Positions 18,631-28,680 of a stretch of 64,000 bases of DNA are shown here, one piece after another (within the stretch, counting starts at the first letter, position 1; each line of letters begins with the position of its first letter). The translations under genes were made by a program, and so were the position numbers. Below the pieces are notes generated by a model. That model was not told where the DNA came from. It did not search any database and saw only the letters and a list, made by a program, of their open reading frames with translations. The DNA is from Rhodopirellula baltica SH 1 (GTDB taxonomy: Bacteria; Planctomycetota; Planctomycetia; Pirellulales; Pirellulaceae): contig NC_005027.1 in NCBI RefSeq assembly GCF_000196115.1, forward strand, positions 6,506,001 to 6,570,000, written 5' to 3'.

Positions 18631-20397
18631 TCATCGGCGCGAAGATGCTTCGCTCGGCCCGACCTTGGTGAATTCCACGAAGTAGGCACCGCGAGTCTTC
18701 TGGCTGGCCGCGTCACGCAACCAGGTCTGCAATCGATGCGGACCAGCGGGAAGATCGATCTCGAACGTGACGGATGGATCTTCCGGCTTCAGCGTTCGGG
18801 TTTGCTCGATCGAGCCCACGCGAAGGCGAGCCTGGTCGGCTTGGATCGGAGCCAATGCGTCGCCGGGGAAACGTTGCAGTTTGATTGCGTATCGTCCCGC
18901 TTCCGCCACTTCGATCTCCCAGAAACCGTTGATCAGCAAACTGCTGTCCGGCAACTGAGACGGTTTCCAAATCACTCGGCCTTCGGTCGGGTGCCAGTCT
19001 CGGACGGTGATCAGCATGGGCGTGGTGTCCTTTCCGACGACGAATCGAATCACGTCCTTGCGGCTCCCGTGAACGTCCTCAAAGTAGGCGTCGTATTCAG
19101 CACGCAGTTCACGCACGACCTCGGGATACTCGGCGGCGATGTTCTTGATCTGCCCCGGATCGTTTTGGATGTCGTACAGTTCGTCGCGGACCAATCGCCA
19201 GCGGTCTGTCAGCACGACAAACGGCGGTTGTGCCCTGCCCTGCGTCTTCGTTGCCGAGACGACGTTGTCCGGTTGGCGTTCAATGACCAGGGTTCGTTCA
19301 GGCCACTGCTGCGAGGAATGACTGAGCAGTCCCGCCATCGAACGCCCGTCGAAAGTCACGTCGGCTGGTCGCTTCAAATCACAAAGCTCGATCAGGGTCG
19401 GCAACCAATCGCGATGACAAGTCAATTGGTCGACTGGACGATTGCCATCCCACTTCGCCGGCCAGCTTGCGAAACAGGGAACACGGTGACCTCCTTCGTA
19501 GACTGAGCCCTTCTTGCCTCGCATGCCCGCGTTGAATCCGACCTTGCGATTTTGTTCGCTGGCTCCTTGCGCTGTGCCATTGTCGCTCATGAAAATCAGC
19601 ATCGTGTTGTCACGCAGGTTGTCTTGGTCGAGCCTCTTCAGGAGTCGGCCAAGGTTCTCGTCAAAGTTTTGAATCATTCCATAGAAGGCGGCTCGTTGGG
19701 GTTCGATACCTTGCCGCTTGAACGGATCGGAATAACGATCGGCAACCAAGTACGGGCTGTGCATCGCGTTGGTGGGGATGTAAGCGAAAAATGGTTGTTC
19801 CGATTCCTTCTGGATGAAATCAATCGCTTCTTCGAACCAGATATCGGTGCAGTATCCGTCGAACGATTCAGGTGTTCCGTTTCGGTAGTAGGTGTCATCG
19901 AAGTAGTCATTGCCGGTCGGGTTTCCAATCTCGTCTGCCCCGCCCGCCATGTGCCGGACCACGGTTTCAAGCCCTCGCTCGCGAGGTGCAAACGGCGGCG
20001 GGTCACCCAGGTGCCACTTGCCAAACATGCCAGTGCGATAGCCCGATTCGCGGAAAGTTTCGGCCATGGTTGTTTCGTCGGGATCGAGCAACTGGCGACC
20101 TTCGGTGACCGCCCAAGCACCCACACGTGTGCAGTAACGGCCCGTCATCAATGCGGCTCGGGTGGGCGTGCAAAACGGATCGACGTGAAAGTTTTCCAGC
20201 CGCACGCTTTGCGTCGCGAGGCGGTCCAAGTTGGGTGTGTTGAGCCAAGGGTTGCCGTGGCAAGACATGTCGCCGTAACCCTGGTCGTCGGTCACCACCA
20301 AGATCACGTTGGGACGGGACTCGCTCGCGGTTTGAGCCCAGGCGGGAGAGCAAGTCGTCAGGCAGGCGGCGAGTAGGATCCAAATTCGATGGTGCAT
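18631..20397 (-). CDS. Arylsulfatase-type sulfatase with C-terminal beta domain
   Basis: The 588-residue protein starts with a signal peptide (MHHRIWILLAACLTTCSPAWAQ). The sulfatase core has PNVILVVTDDQGYGDMSCHG with the metal-binding Asp pair, the formylglycine motif CTPTRAALMTGRYCTR, GKWHLGDPPPFAPRERG and FMSDNGTAQG. After about residue 470 a beta-rich domain follows (NGFWEIEVAEAGRYAIKLQR, FEIDLPAGPHRLQTWL), a common C-terminal addition in planctomycete sulfatases. The substrate is unknown. The start at 20397 places the signal peptide at the N-terminus; an upstream in-frame start would add 28 residues without signal character. It is 216 bp upstream of the first sulfatase on the same strand. 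Confidence 0.93.
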   Translation of the reverse strand: MHHRIWILLAACLTTCSPAWAQTASESRPNVILVVTDDQGYGDMSCHGNPWLNTPNLDRLATQSVRLENFHVDPFCTPTRAALMTGRYCTRVGAWAVTEGRQLLDPDETTMAETFRESGYRTGMFGKWHLGDPPPFAPRERGLETVVRHMAGGADEIGNPTGNDYFDDTYYRNGTPESFDGYCTDIWFEEAIDFIQKESEQPFFAYIPTNAMHSPYLVADRYSDPFKRQGIEPQRAAFYGMIQNFDENLGRLLKRLDQDNLRDNTMLIFMSDNGTAQGASEQNRKVGFNAGMRGKKGSVYEGGHRVPCFASWPAKWDGNRPVDQLTCHRDWLPTLIELCDLKRPADVTFDGRSMAGLLSHSSQQWPERTLVIERQPDNVVSATKTQGRAQPPFVVLTDRWRLVRDELYDIQNDPGQIKNIAAEYPEVVRELRAEYDAYFEDVHGSRKDVIRFVVGKDTTPMLITVRDWHPTEGRVIWKPSQLPDSSLLINGFWEIEVAEAGRYAIKLQRFPGDALAPIQADQARLRVGSIEQTRTLKPEDPSVTFEIDLPAGPHRLQTWLRDAASQKTRGAYFVEFTKVGPSEASSRR

Positions 20398-20732
20398 GGA
20401 GTGGTCGATGATCGGAATGGTGTGGGGACAATTGCAATCGAGGTCAACTATCGTATTCCCCGAGGCAGGCTTGTCGTTCAAACGAGATGCCGCGTGGCGC
20501 TGGAAACACGAAAGCAGTTTGCGCGATTGACCGATCGTGTGTGTTGGAAAGAACTTACGAAGCGTCGGTCAGGGTCAGTTTTTCGGCGACCTTTTCGTCG
20601 GCTGAATGAGGCTCCATAGAGCACCACATGTCAGCATGGGTTACCCTGGTTGGGTTCGGTTGACTTTTAAAACAGCAAGCCCGATGCGTCTGGCAGGACG
20701 CGAAGGATTCCTTTCCCTTGACCCACCATCGC

Positions 20733-23564
20733 ATGCGAGTTCGCATTCTGACGACCATCAGGAAACCGCTGACGCTATTGTTGCTGGCGATCTTGATGAA
20801 TGGCCAACTGTTTGCCGATGACATCGCAGAATCGTTCAGCGTGTCGGAATCGGAATCGTTGTTCGTTCGCCGGGTGACGCCGCTGCTTCGCGAAAAGTGT
20901 CTGGGATGTCACGGGCAGGATCCTGATTTGATCGAAGGTTCGTTGGATCTGCGATCGTTCGCTGGCCTGGAAGTTGGCGGCGACAGCGGGGAAGCTGCGG
21001 TTGTTCCTGGTGAGCCTGAACTCAGCCCACTGTATCTGGCATCGACAAGAACCAGCGATGATTGGTCGGAGATGCCACCCAAGGAATCCGAGCAACTTTC
21101 CAAGCAGCAACTGGATTGGCTGCGAGATTGGATTGCCTCCGGTGCGGTTTGGCCGGACAAGGGACGCGTGGCCGAGATCCAAACTTTCTATGAAGACGAG
21201 TGGTCCGCCGAAGATGGCATCACCGTCGCAACCTCCGGTGGGCTCGATGAACATTGGACAAACCGGAAGTATGACCCAGCCGGATTGTGGGCCTATCAAC
21301 CGGTGCAGAAGCCCGAGCGGAAGACGGATCGAAATCCGATCGACGTCTTGATCGAAGCCGACTGGACTGATGCGAACGATGTGGCACCGCGAGCCGATCG
21401 CCGAACATTGATTCGCCGAGCCACTTACGACCTGACCGGATTGCCGCCAACTCCCTCAGATGTGAAACGCTTTCTCCAAGACCCCGCCGACGATCATGCA
21501 GCATACGAAAAGTTGGTCGAGCGGTTGCTGCAGTCGCCTCATTACGGCGAGCGGATGGCTCAGCATTGGTTGGATGTGGTTCGCTACGCTGACTCCTCCG
21601 GATTCGCGAATGATTTTGAACGAGGGAACGCGTGGCGGTATCGCGATTACGTCATTCGCTCCTTCAACGAAGACAAACCGTACGACCAATTCATCCGAGA
21701 ACAGATCGCGGGCGATGAGATCGATCCCAGCGATCCAGAGTGTTTGATCGCGACTGGTTTTTTGCGGATGGGACCTTGGGAGTTGACCTCGATGGAGGTC
21801 GCCAAGGTGGCTCGTCAACGGTTCCTTGACGATGTGACCAACAGTGTCGGTGAAACGTTCTTGGGGCATTCGTTGCAGTGTGCCCGCTGTCATGATCACA
21901 AGTTCGATCCGATTCCCACGCGAGATTATTACTCCGTTCAAGCTGTTTTCGCGACGACACAGCTCGCCGAGCGGAAGGCGGAATTCTTAGACGATGAGAA
22001 CCAGGCTGGCTTTGATGAAAAACGTTATCTCGATCGTTCGAAGCAAATTCACGAACGGACGCTCGAAGAGATCGAACAAGTGCTGTTGAAAAACTCACAA
22101 ATTTGGTTTGCGGAAAACGGCAAGGATCCGGCTGCGTGGAACAAGGAACTGAAGCGGTTGCGATCCGACGGGAAAACGAAGTCGCTGTTCACCTCCGCTC
22201 GCAATGCGATGCGCGCGGCGGGAGTTCCGGAGAGCGACTACCCGCCAAAGTTGGTCGGGTTCACGCCGGAGCAATTTGGGAAGGAACGCGTCGCGCGAAA
22301 GGGATTGCAACGTTTACGCTGGGAACAAGATCGTTACCAACCGTATGCTTTGGCGGTCTACAGCGGACGAACCGTTTCGCGAACGTCGGTCATGAGTCCG
22401 ATTCGAATGCCGCAGGATCGGTTGAAGAAGGGAGAGCTGGAATCCAGCGTGATCTTGACCGGTGGCGATCCCTTTTCTGCCGGAGAAGCGGTCTCCCCTG
22501 GCGTGCTCAGCGTGATAGAGAATCAGGTCGCGGCGGACATTCCGGTTGCCATCGAAGGGCGCCGGGCCGCATTCGCGAATTGGGTGGCGGCCCCAGAGAA
22601 CCCTTTGACGTCTCGCGTGATCGTCAACCGTTTATGGCAATGGCATTTCGGAGATGCTATCGCGGGCAACGCCAACAACTTTGGTGCAACCGGAAAGCCG
22701 CCGACGCACCCGGAGTTGCTGGATTGGTTGGCGGCCACGTTGGTGGAAGAGAACTGGTCGATCAAAGCGATGCATCGACAGATCATGAATTCAGATGTTT
22801 ATTGTCGTTCCACTTCCAGTGCATCTGCTCAGCCGTCTCTGGGATTTCAACCTCGTCGGTTGAGTGCTGAAGAACTGCGGGATTCGATGTTGGCCGTGAC
22901 TGGAGAGCTTAACCTGGTTCGGGGTGGGATCCCATGTCGGCCCGAGATCAATCAGGAGGTTGCGTTGCAGCCTCGACAGGTCATGGGAACATTCGCGGCC
23001 GCTTGGGTCCCCAACCCAAAACCGAAAGAGCGTCATCGGCGATCCATCTACGTGTTGAAACTTCGTGGATTGATTGATCCGTTCTTGGAAGTCTTCAACC
23101 TGCCATCGCCCGATTTCTCATGTGAGCGAAGATCCGCATCCACGGTCACGCCTCAGGTCTTCAGCCTCTTCAATGGGCAAAGCACGCACGCTCGTGCTTT
23201 GGCATTGGCCGATCGAGTCCGCCGGGAAACGCACTCGGACGAGGAAGCGATCGCCCGGTGTTTCGAACTGGTGTTGTCACGATCGCCCTCGAGCGAAGAG
23301 GTGGAGGAAATGCTGACGCATTGGTCGCGCGTGAATGAAATCCTTCCGGCGTCGCCACCTGAACGTGACCGGCCGCCTTTGGAAGTGGTACGCAAAGCGG
23401 TGGAAGAGAACACGGGCGAAAAGTTTGAGTTTGTCGAACGCTTGCACGCCAATGTGGACTTTCAACCTGATTTGCAACCCGCCGATGTGGATCGGCGGAC
23501 CTGGGCGTTGGCGGATGTTTGTTTGGTGCTGCTGAATTGCAATGAGTTTGTTTATGTGTATTGA
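20733..23564 (+). CDS. PSCyt1-DUF1549-DUF1553 diheme cytochrome protein (copy 1)
   Basis: This is a 943-residue exported protein with the domain order PSCyt1, DUF1549 (PSCyt2) and DUF1553 (PSD1). A signal peptide (LTLLLLAILMNGQLFADD) precedes VTPLLREKCLGCHGQDPDL, whose CLGCH is a c-type heme site. A second heme motif, CARCH, lies in LQCARCHDHKFDPIPTRDYY of DUF1549. DUF1553 carries NPLTSRVIVNRLWQWHFG and HPELLDWLAATLVEENWSIK. The function is unknown; two covalent hemes suggest periplasmic electron transfer. The DUF1501 gene follows after 39 bp. The ATG at 20733 was chosen over a TTG at 20718; neither has a clear ribosome binding site. Confidence 0.92.
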   Translation: MRVRILTTIRKPLTLLLLAILMNGQLFADDIAESFSVSESESLFVRRVTPLLREKCLGCHGQDPDLIEGSLDLRSFAGLEVGGDSGEAAVVPGEPELSPLYLASTRTSDDWSEMPPKESEQLSKQQLDWLRDWIASGAVWPDKGRVAEIQTFYEDEWSAEDGITVATSGGLDEHWTNRKYDPAGLWAYQPVQKPERKTDRNPIDVLIEADWTDANDVAPRADRRTLIRRATYDLTGLPPTPSDVKRFLQDPADDHAAYEKLVERLLQSPHYGERMAQHWLDVVRYADSSGFANDFERGNAWRYRDYVIRSFNEDKPYDQFIREQIAGDEIDPSDPECLIATGFLRMGPWELTSMEVAKVARQRFLDDVTNSVGETFLGHSLQCARCHDHKFDPIPTRDYYSVQAVFATTQLAERKAEFLDDENQAGFDEKRYLDRSKQIHERTLEEIEQVLLKNSQIWFAENGKDPAAWNKELKRLRSDGKTKSLFTSARNAMRAAGVPESDYPPKLVGFTPEQFGKERVARKGLQRLRWEQDRYQPYALAVYSGRTVSRTSVMSPIRMPQDRLKKGELESSVILTGGDPFSAGEAVSPGVLSVIENQVAADIPVAIEGRRAAFANWVAAPENPLTSRVIVNRLWQWHFGDAIAGNANNFGATGKPPTHPELLDWLAATLVEENWSIKAMHRQIMNSDVYCRSTSSASAQPSLGFQPRRLSAEELRDSMLAVTGELNLVRGGIPCRPEINQEVALQPRQVMGTFAAAWVPNPKPKERHRRSIYVLKLRGLIDPFLEVFNLPSPDFSCERRSASTVTPQVFSLFNGQSTHARALALADRVRRETHSDEEAIARCFELVLSRSPSSEEVEEMLTHWSRVNEILPASPPERDRPPLEVVRKAVEENTGEKFEFVERLHANVDFQPDLQPADVDRRTWALADVCLVLLNCNEFVYVY

Positions 23565-23603
23565 ATTCATCCGGCTCCGTTTGTTCCTATCGAGGTGGAT
23601 GCA

Positions 23604-25028
23604 ATGTTTGTGATCCCACGACGCGAAAGTTTGTTTCGGATGGGAACATCGTTGGGCGGGATTGCGCTGGCGTCGATGTTGGCGGACGAAGCATCTGCTG
23701 AAGACAGTCGTGCCGAAAACAGCGAAGCCGCGCCGATGCAGCCCAAGTCTGGGCATGTCCCGGCCAAGGCGAAGAACTGCATTTTCTTGATGATGGAAGG
23801 TGGGCCGTCGCACATCGACACGTTCGATCCCAAACCCAAACTCAACCAGTTGCACTTGCAGGAGTTTGTTCGCCAAGGCCAACAGAAATCCGCGATGGAG
23901 AGCGGCAAACGTTACTTCGTCCGAAGCCCTTTTTCGTTTTCGCGGCATGGTGAGAGCGGTGCGCCGATGGCAGACAACTGGACGCATCTGCCGAAGGTCG
24001 CGGACGAGCTTTGTTTCTACCGAGGGTGTCAGGTCGATAGCGTCAATCATCCCACCGCGATGTATCAAATGAACTGCGGCAATCGCTTCGGTGGTGATCC
24101 CGGCATCGGGGCTTGGGTGACTTATGGACTCGGTTCCGAAAATCAAAGTCTGCCCGGGTTCATCGTGTTGCCAGAGGTGTCGTACCCGCAAGGCGGAGCG
24201 GCGAATTGGAGCAACGGTTATCTGCCGGCGTTCTATCAGGGTACTCCCCTGCGAGCCAAAGGGTCGCCGATTCTGGATCTGCAACCTCCGGCCGGAATCA
24301 GCCGAGCACGGCAGCGCCTGAATCTGGATCTGCTCTCGCGGATGAACCAGCGACATGCGGCCAAGCATCCTGGACATGATGAGTTGTCCGCGCGTTTGGT
24401 GAGTTACGAGTTGGCGTTTCGGATGCAGACCGAAGTTCCCGAAGCGATGGACCTTTCCGGCGAGACGAAAGAAACGTTCGCTCTGTATGGGATCGGGAAC
24501 GATGCCACCGATGCTTTTGGGCGCAAGTGTTTGTTGGCTCGCAAGATGGTCGAGAAGGGCGTGCGTTTCGTTCAGTTGTACAACGGAACTTGGGACAGTC
24601 ACGACTACATCGAACGGGCGCACGGGAACTTGGTGCGAGGTGTCGACCAACCCATCGCGGCATTGATCCAAGACTTGAAGCAACGCGGATTGCTCGAGAG
24701 CACCTTGGTCGTGTGGTGCGGCGAATTCGGACGCTCACCCGACAACGGCGTTCGAGGCGGAACCGCGTACGGACGCGATCACAACGCCAACGCGATGACG
24801 ATTTGGATGGCTGGCGGAGGCGTCAACGCGGGGCACACGATCGGGGCGACCGATGAGACTGGGATGACGGCGGTCGAAGAGGTGCGGCCGGTTCGTGACT
24901 TCCACGTCACGTTGTTGCGATTGCTGGGGCTCGATGACAACAAGCTGACGTACTATCACGCCGGCCGATTCAAGCAGCTCAGCCAGTTCGGCGGCAAAGT
25001 GATCGAGCCGTTGATCAAAGCTTCGTAG
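23604..25028 (+). CDS. DUF1501 protein (alkaline phosphatase-like fold), Tat-type signal (copy 1)
   Basis: The 474-residue protein begins with a twin-arginine-like signal (PRRESLFRMGTSLGGIALAS). DUF1501 features follow: NCIFLMMEGGPSHIDTFDPK, SRHGESGAPMADNWTHLPKV, YRGCQVDSVNHPTAMYQMN, FVQLYNGTWDSHDYIERAHG and VVWCGEFGRSPDNG with GRDHNANAMTIWMAGGGV. The family belongs to the alkaline phosphatase/sulfatase superfamily, and the Asp/His positions fit metal binding, but the reaction is unknown. The ATG at 23604 has GAGGTGG a few bases upstream. It forms a two-gene unit with the preceding cytochrome gene. Confidence 0.92.
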   Translation: MFVIPRRESLFRMGTSLGGIALASMLADEASAEDSRAENSEAAPMQPKSGHVPAKAKNCIFLMMEGGPSHIDTFDPKPKLNQLHLQEFVRQGQQKSAMESGKRYFVRSPFSFSRHGESGAPMADNWTHLPKVADELCFYRGCQVDSVNHPTAMYQMNCGNRFGGDPGIGAWVTYGLGSENQSLPGFIVLPEVSYPQGGAANWSNGYLPAFYQGTPLRAKGSPILDLQPPAGISRARQRLNLDLLSRMNQRHAAKHPGHDELSARLVSYELAFRMQTEVPEAMDLSGETKETFALYGIGNDATDAFGRKCLLARKMVEKGVRFVQLYNGTWDSHDYIERAHGNLVRGVDQPIAALIQDLKQRGLLESTLVVWCGEFGRSPDNGVRGGTAYGRDHNANAMTIWMAGGGVNAGHTIGATDETGMTAVEEVRPVRDFHVTLLRLLGLDDNKLTYYHAGRFKQLSQFGGKVIEPLIKAS

Positions 25029-25104
25029 CTGGACTCGCCAGAGTTCAGACGCCGCCGCGCGAACCGAATTCTGGCGAATCCGGCTACGAGTCGGAGCGGC
25101 GGTT

Positions 25105-25403
25105 GTAGGCCAGGTTCTACCTGGCGATGGTGCTTGGCCGGTGGAGGTTGCTCTCGCGAATGTGTTTGGATGACGCCTCGCTTTGTTCCAAAGCATCGGC
25201 GCGGTCGCCATGTGGAACATGGCCTACGGGGATTGTGAACCGAATTCTGGCGAATCCGGCTACGAGTCGGGGTGGCTGCTGTAGGCCAGGTTGTACCTGG
25301 CGATGGTGCTTGGCCGGTGAATATTGCTCTCGCGAAAGCGATTTGGTGACGCCTCGCTTTGTTCCAAAGCATCGGCGCAGATGCCATGTGGAACATGGCC
25401 TAC
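25105..25403. repeat. Tandem structured repeats, array 1 (two 123-bp cores)
   Basis: Cores lie at 25105-25227 and 25281-25403, each exactly 123 bp, with a 53-bp conserved spacer. Each core starts GTAGGCCA and ends TGGCCTAC (terminal inverted repeat). It has a hairpin just inside each end: GCCAGGT-loop-ACCTGGC on the left and GCCATGT-GGA-ACATGGC on the right. The spacer includes GAATTCTGGCGAATCCGGCT, and partial spacer copies flank the array at 25068 and 25418. It fills the space between the converging DUF1501 and pepA genes. The same repeat occurs five more times at 46320. Confidence 0.92.
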
Positions 25404-25470
25404 GGGATCGTGAACCGAATTCTGGCGAATCCGGCTGCGGGGATTATCCGAACGACTTGGAGACCTTTGG

Positions 25471-26976
25471 TTACGAAGCGTTTTCGATCCAGCGGACGAG
25501 GCTTCGTACCATGACGCCGGTGGCACCTGCGTCGCGATGAGGTTTGGGGGAGTCAACGAAGGCGGGGCCAGCGATGTCGATGTGAACCCATGGCACGTCG
25601 GCGACAAAGTTCTCCAGGAATTTCGCGGCGGTGATCGCGCCGCCCCAACGACCTTCGCCGACGTTCTTGATGTCAGCCACTTTGCTTTTGACTTTGTCGT
25701 CGTACAGCGAGAACATCGGCAATTGCCAAACGGGTTCGCACTCAGATTCCGCCGCACTTTGAACTGCGTCGCAGAGGGCTTGGTTGTTGGTCATCAATCC
25801 GGCGACGTCGATTCCGAGGGCCACCATGCAAGCACCGGTGAGCGTGGCCAAGTCGACGATCGCTTGAGGCTTTTGTTGCACGGCGACGTCCAGGGTGTCG
25901 GCCAACACGACGCGGCCTTCGGCGTCGGTGTTGAGAATCTCGATTGTTTTACCGCTGCGGGTTTCGATCACGTCGCCCAGTTTGTAGCTGTCGCCGCTGA
26001 CCATGTTTTCAGCCAGCCCACACAATCCGATGACGTTGCGTGGCACCTTCAGTTTCGCCAGTGCGTTCATCACGCCAACAACAGTTGCCGCGCCAGCCAT
26101 GTCGCATTTCATGTCGACCATGCCATCGCTGGGTTTGAGTGACAAACCGCCGGAGTCGAACGTGACGCCTTTGCCGACGACGACAAGCGGGGCTTCGTCG
26201 CCACCGCCATCGTGACGCAGCATCACCAAACGCGGTGGGCTGGTTGATGCTCGACCGACGGCCAAGATCGCTCGGCAGTTTTCAGCTTCCAGTTTTTTCT
26301 CGTCCCAGACTTCACACGTGAGTCCGCAGTCGCTGGCGATTTTCTCAGCGTATTGAGCGAAGCCGGTTGGGTTCATGATCGACGGTGGCTCGTTGACCAG
26401 ACGCCGAGTGTGATTGATCGATTGGCCGAGCTTTTCACCACGTGAAACGGATTCGGCTGAGTAACCAACAAACGCGATTGCTTCGGGAACCGAGATGGAA
26501 GGTTCACGTTGATACAGATGTTGGCCTTCGCATCCGGAGACCGCACCGGCGACGACGGCATCGTGGTTTTCGGTGGCGACGCCATCGCCCAACGCGAAAG
26601 TGATCTGCTGGCGTGGCTTGCTGGCCAAGCTGCGAACCACCGCGGCACCGAGTTCAATCGCAGACCCGCGAGTTCGTTTGTCGCTTGCGCCCAACCCCGC
26701 AAGCACGATCCAAGGTGTTTGAGCATTGCCAGTGGCGAAGCTGGTCAGCTCACCAGGTTTGCCGGTCACTTCGCCGGAACTGCACGCGTTCTTTACCGTC
26801 GCGGCGAGCGATTCTGGCAACGAAGAAACGGCGATGCAGTTGGCGGTCGTTTTGCCGTCGGAAGATTCCCCTGAATCAGCAGACGGTTCAACTCCGAGGA
26901 CCAACACACCTGCTTTCTCGAGGTCAAGTTTGGTTTCGGAGGTCAGCGTCATCATGGGAAAAGGCAAAGGTTGCAT
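25471..26976 (-). CDS. pepA: Leucyl aminopeptidase (M17 family)
   Basis: PepA removes N-terminal residues from peptides in the cytoplasm with two metal ions. The 501 residues match family length. The C-terminal catalytic domain has GKGVTFDSGGLSLKPSDGM, MKCDMAGAATVVGVM and the signature NTDAEGRVVLAD, carrying the metal-binding Lys, Asp and Glu residues and the catalytic Lys and Arg. The N-terminal half is the divergent M17 regulatory domain. PepA homologues may also bind DNA in other bacteria, which is not testable here. The start is uncertain: 26976 (MQPLPFP) or 26952 (MTLTSET). It converges on the repeat array at 25105. Confidence 0.94.
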   Translation of the reverse strand: MQPLPFPMMTLTSETKLDLEKAGVLVLGVEPSADSGESSDGKTTANCIAVSSLPESLAATVKNACSSGEVTGKPGELTSFATGNAQTPWIVLAGLGASDKRTRGSAIELGAAVVRSLASKPRQQITFALGDGVATENHDAVVAGAVSGCEGQHLYQREPSISVPEAIAFVGYSAESVSRGEKLGQSINHTRRLVNEPPSIMNPTGFAQYAEKIASDCGLTCEVWDEKKLEAENCRAILAVGRASTSPPRLVMLRHDGGGDEAPLVVVGKGVTFDSGGLSLKPSDGMVDMKCDMAGAATVVGVMNALAKLKVPRNVIGLCGLAENMVSGDSYKLGDVIETRSGKTIEILNTDAEGRVVLADTLDVAVQQKPQAIVDLATLTGACMVALGIDVAGLMTNNQALCDAVQSAAESECEPVWQLPMFSLYDDKVKSKVADIKNVGEGRWGGAITAAKFLENFVADVPWVHIDIAGPAFVDSPKPHRDAGATGVMVRSLVRWIENAS

Positions 26977-27048
26977 TCTTAAATCCGGTGGCAATTGAAA
27001 GGGTCGAAACTTGCGAGTGGAAAAGCGCTGTGTTACCGAGGTGAAGGT

Positions 27049-28506
27049 CTACGATTGAGCTGCTGCTTCGTCTTCATCTTTTTTGTATTGGTCGAGTCGA
27101 CGGTAAAGAGTTCGGGCACCGATTTGCAGGATCTTTGCCGCCTCTTCTCGATTGTTGCCGGTCAGTTTCAGCGTCTCTTCGATCGCCCAGCGTTCGATTT
27201 CAGCGAGTGGTCTGCCGACGAAACTCATGTTGCCTTCGATCAAAGCGGGGCCTTGAGATTCTTCGCCCTCTTGAGGTGTCTCGTCGATCAGTTCCGGCGG
27301 CAAGTCGTCTTCGTCGAGTGACCCATCGGTGTCCAGCACCACCATGGTTTCGACGAAGTTTCGAAGCTGGCGGATGTTGCCGGGCCAGTCGTACGCGAAG
27401 AATTTCTTGGTCACTGCGGGAGTGAAATGGGCAGACGATTTGCCATGTCGCCGCAAGAACATTTTTCGGAAATGGTCCATGAGAGCGATCACATCATCGC
27501 GTCGCTCTCGGAGTGGCGGCAACTCGATCGTCACGACTTTCAAACGGAAGTAGAGATCGTTTCGGAATGTTCCTGCATCGATCATTTCTTCGAGTGGTCG
27601 GTTGGTCGCTGAGATCAAACGAACGTTGACCTTGATCGACTTGTTCCCACCGACGCGAGTGATCTGGCTTTCCTCCAGCACTCGCAACAATTTGATCTGG
27701 GTGCTCATCGGCATGTCGCCGACTTCGTCCAGGAACAGCGTCCCGCCATTGGCGTATTCAAACGCACCTTCCCGGTCGGAGACCGCGTCGGTGAACGAAC
27801 CTTTGACATGGCCGAACAGTTCGCTCTCGACCAAGTTCTCAGAAACAGCTCGCGTGTTGAGTGCAACGATGCGTTTGTTTTTGCGGGGGCTGTTTTGATG
27901 GATGGCCTGCGCCACCATTTCTTTTCCGGTTCCGGATTCACCGGTGATAAGCACCGTCGCGTCGGTGGCGGCAATGCGTCGCAAACGGTCGATGACCGTT
28001 TGCATCTTTTTGCTGGTGTAGATGATGCCTTCGAAGCCAAAACGCTCGTCGAGCCGCTGCATCAACTCGGTGTTTGTCCGTCGGAGTTCGACGTTCTCGG
28101 CCGCCTTCTCGACGATGGCTCGCAAGCGACTGGGGGTGATCGGTTTCTCGAGAAAATTGAACGCGCCCTGCTGCATCGCTTCGACAGCGATCGGCACCGT
28201 CGCGTGCCCGGTCACCATGACGACTTCGCATTCGGGCAATCGTTCTTTTGCCAGAGCCAGGATTTTCATTCCGTCGACATCGTTCATCACCATGTCGGTG
28301 ATGATGATGTCGAACGTTTCTCGCTGGATCAGTGCGGCGGCGTCGGGGCCGCTGGTCGCGACCTCGCAAACGTAGCCAACCTTTTCCAGGCTCTCCGTCA
28401 TCGCCCGCGCGTGGGCAGCCTCATTGTCGACCACCAGCAGACGGTACTTCGAACGATCCGGCGGTTCGGCGGTGGAATCGGGGGCGGCAGTGAGATCGGA
28501 AGTCAT
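27049..28506 (-). CDS. NtrC-family sigma-54-dependent response regulator
   Basis: The 485 residues show three domains. The receiver (about 20-135) has LLVVDNEA, phosphoacceptor Asp71 in IIITDMVM and the conserved Lys121 in EKPIT. The AAA+ domain (about 160-400) has Walker A GESGTGKE (189-196), Walker B in GGTLFLDEVGDMP and the arginine-rich RLKVVTIELPPLRERRDD. The Fis-type helix-turn-helix is at the C-terminus (REEAAKILQIGARTLYRRL). The loop that contacts sigma-54, normally GAFTGA, reads GSFTDA (236-241). The protein should activate sigma-54 promoters when phosphorylated. No sensor kinase gene is nearby. The start is the ATG at 28506. Confidence 0.93.
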   Translation of the reverse strand: MTSDLTAAPDSTAEPPDRSKYRLLVVDNEAAHARAMTESLEKVGYVCEVATSGPDAAALIQRETFDIIITDMVMNDVDGMKILALAKERLPECEVVMVTGHATVPIAVEAMQQGAFNFLEKPITPSRLRAIVEKAAENVELRRTNTELMQRLDERFGFEGIIYTSKKMQTVIDRLRRIAATDATVLITGESGTGKEMVAQAIHQNSPRKNKRIVALNTRAVSENLVESELFGHVKGSFTDAVSDREGAFEYANGGTLFLDEVGDMPMSTQIKLLRVLEESQITRVGGNKSIKVNVRLISATNRPLEEMIDAGTFRNDLYFRLKVVTIELPPLRERRDDVIALMDHFRKMFLRRHGKSSAHFTPAVTKKFFAYDWPGNIRQLRNFVETMVVLDTDGSLDEDDLPPELIDETPQEGEESQGPALIEGNMSFVGRPLAEIERWAIEETLKLTGNNREEAAKILQIGARTLYRRLDQYKKDEDEAAAQS

Positions 28507-28680
28507 TCAAATCAGACGGATGACGAGAAGGGCTGGCGAAAATCGACCCCATTTCGTGGTCGTGAGCCCTTGATTCTAAGCCAGTCCAGGTTCCTGGGAA
28601 CCATGTCTCCGAAACCGGTTCTCAGGGCCCTCGGAAGTTGTCGGGGGAAGCGGTGCAGGTGACGCCGGCTCGCACGCAAT

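Noticed and set aside
25054-25396. Open frames of 100-160 codons through the repeat array, with recurring peptides such as MFHMASAPMLWNKARRH
   Set aside because: They come from the 176-bp repeat read in several frames and on both strands; the period is not a multiple of three, and no ribosome binding site or domain is present.
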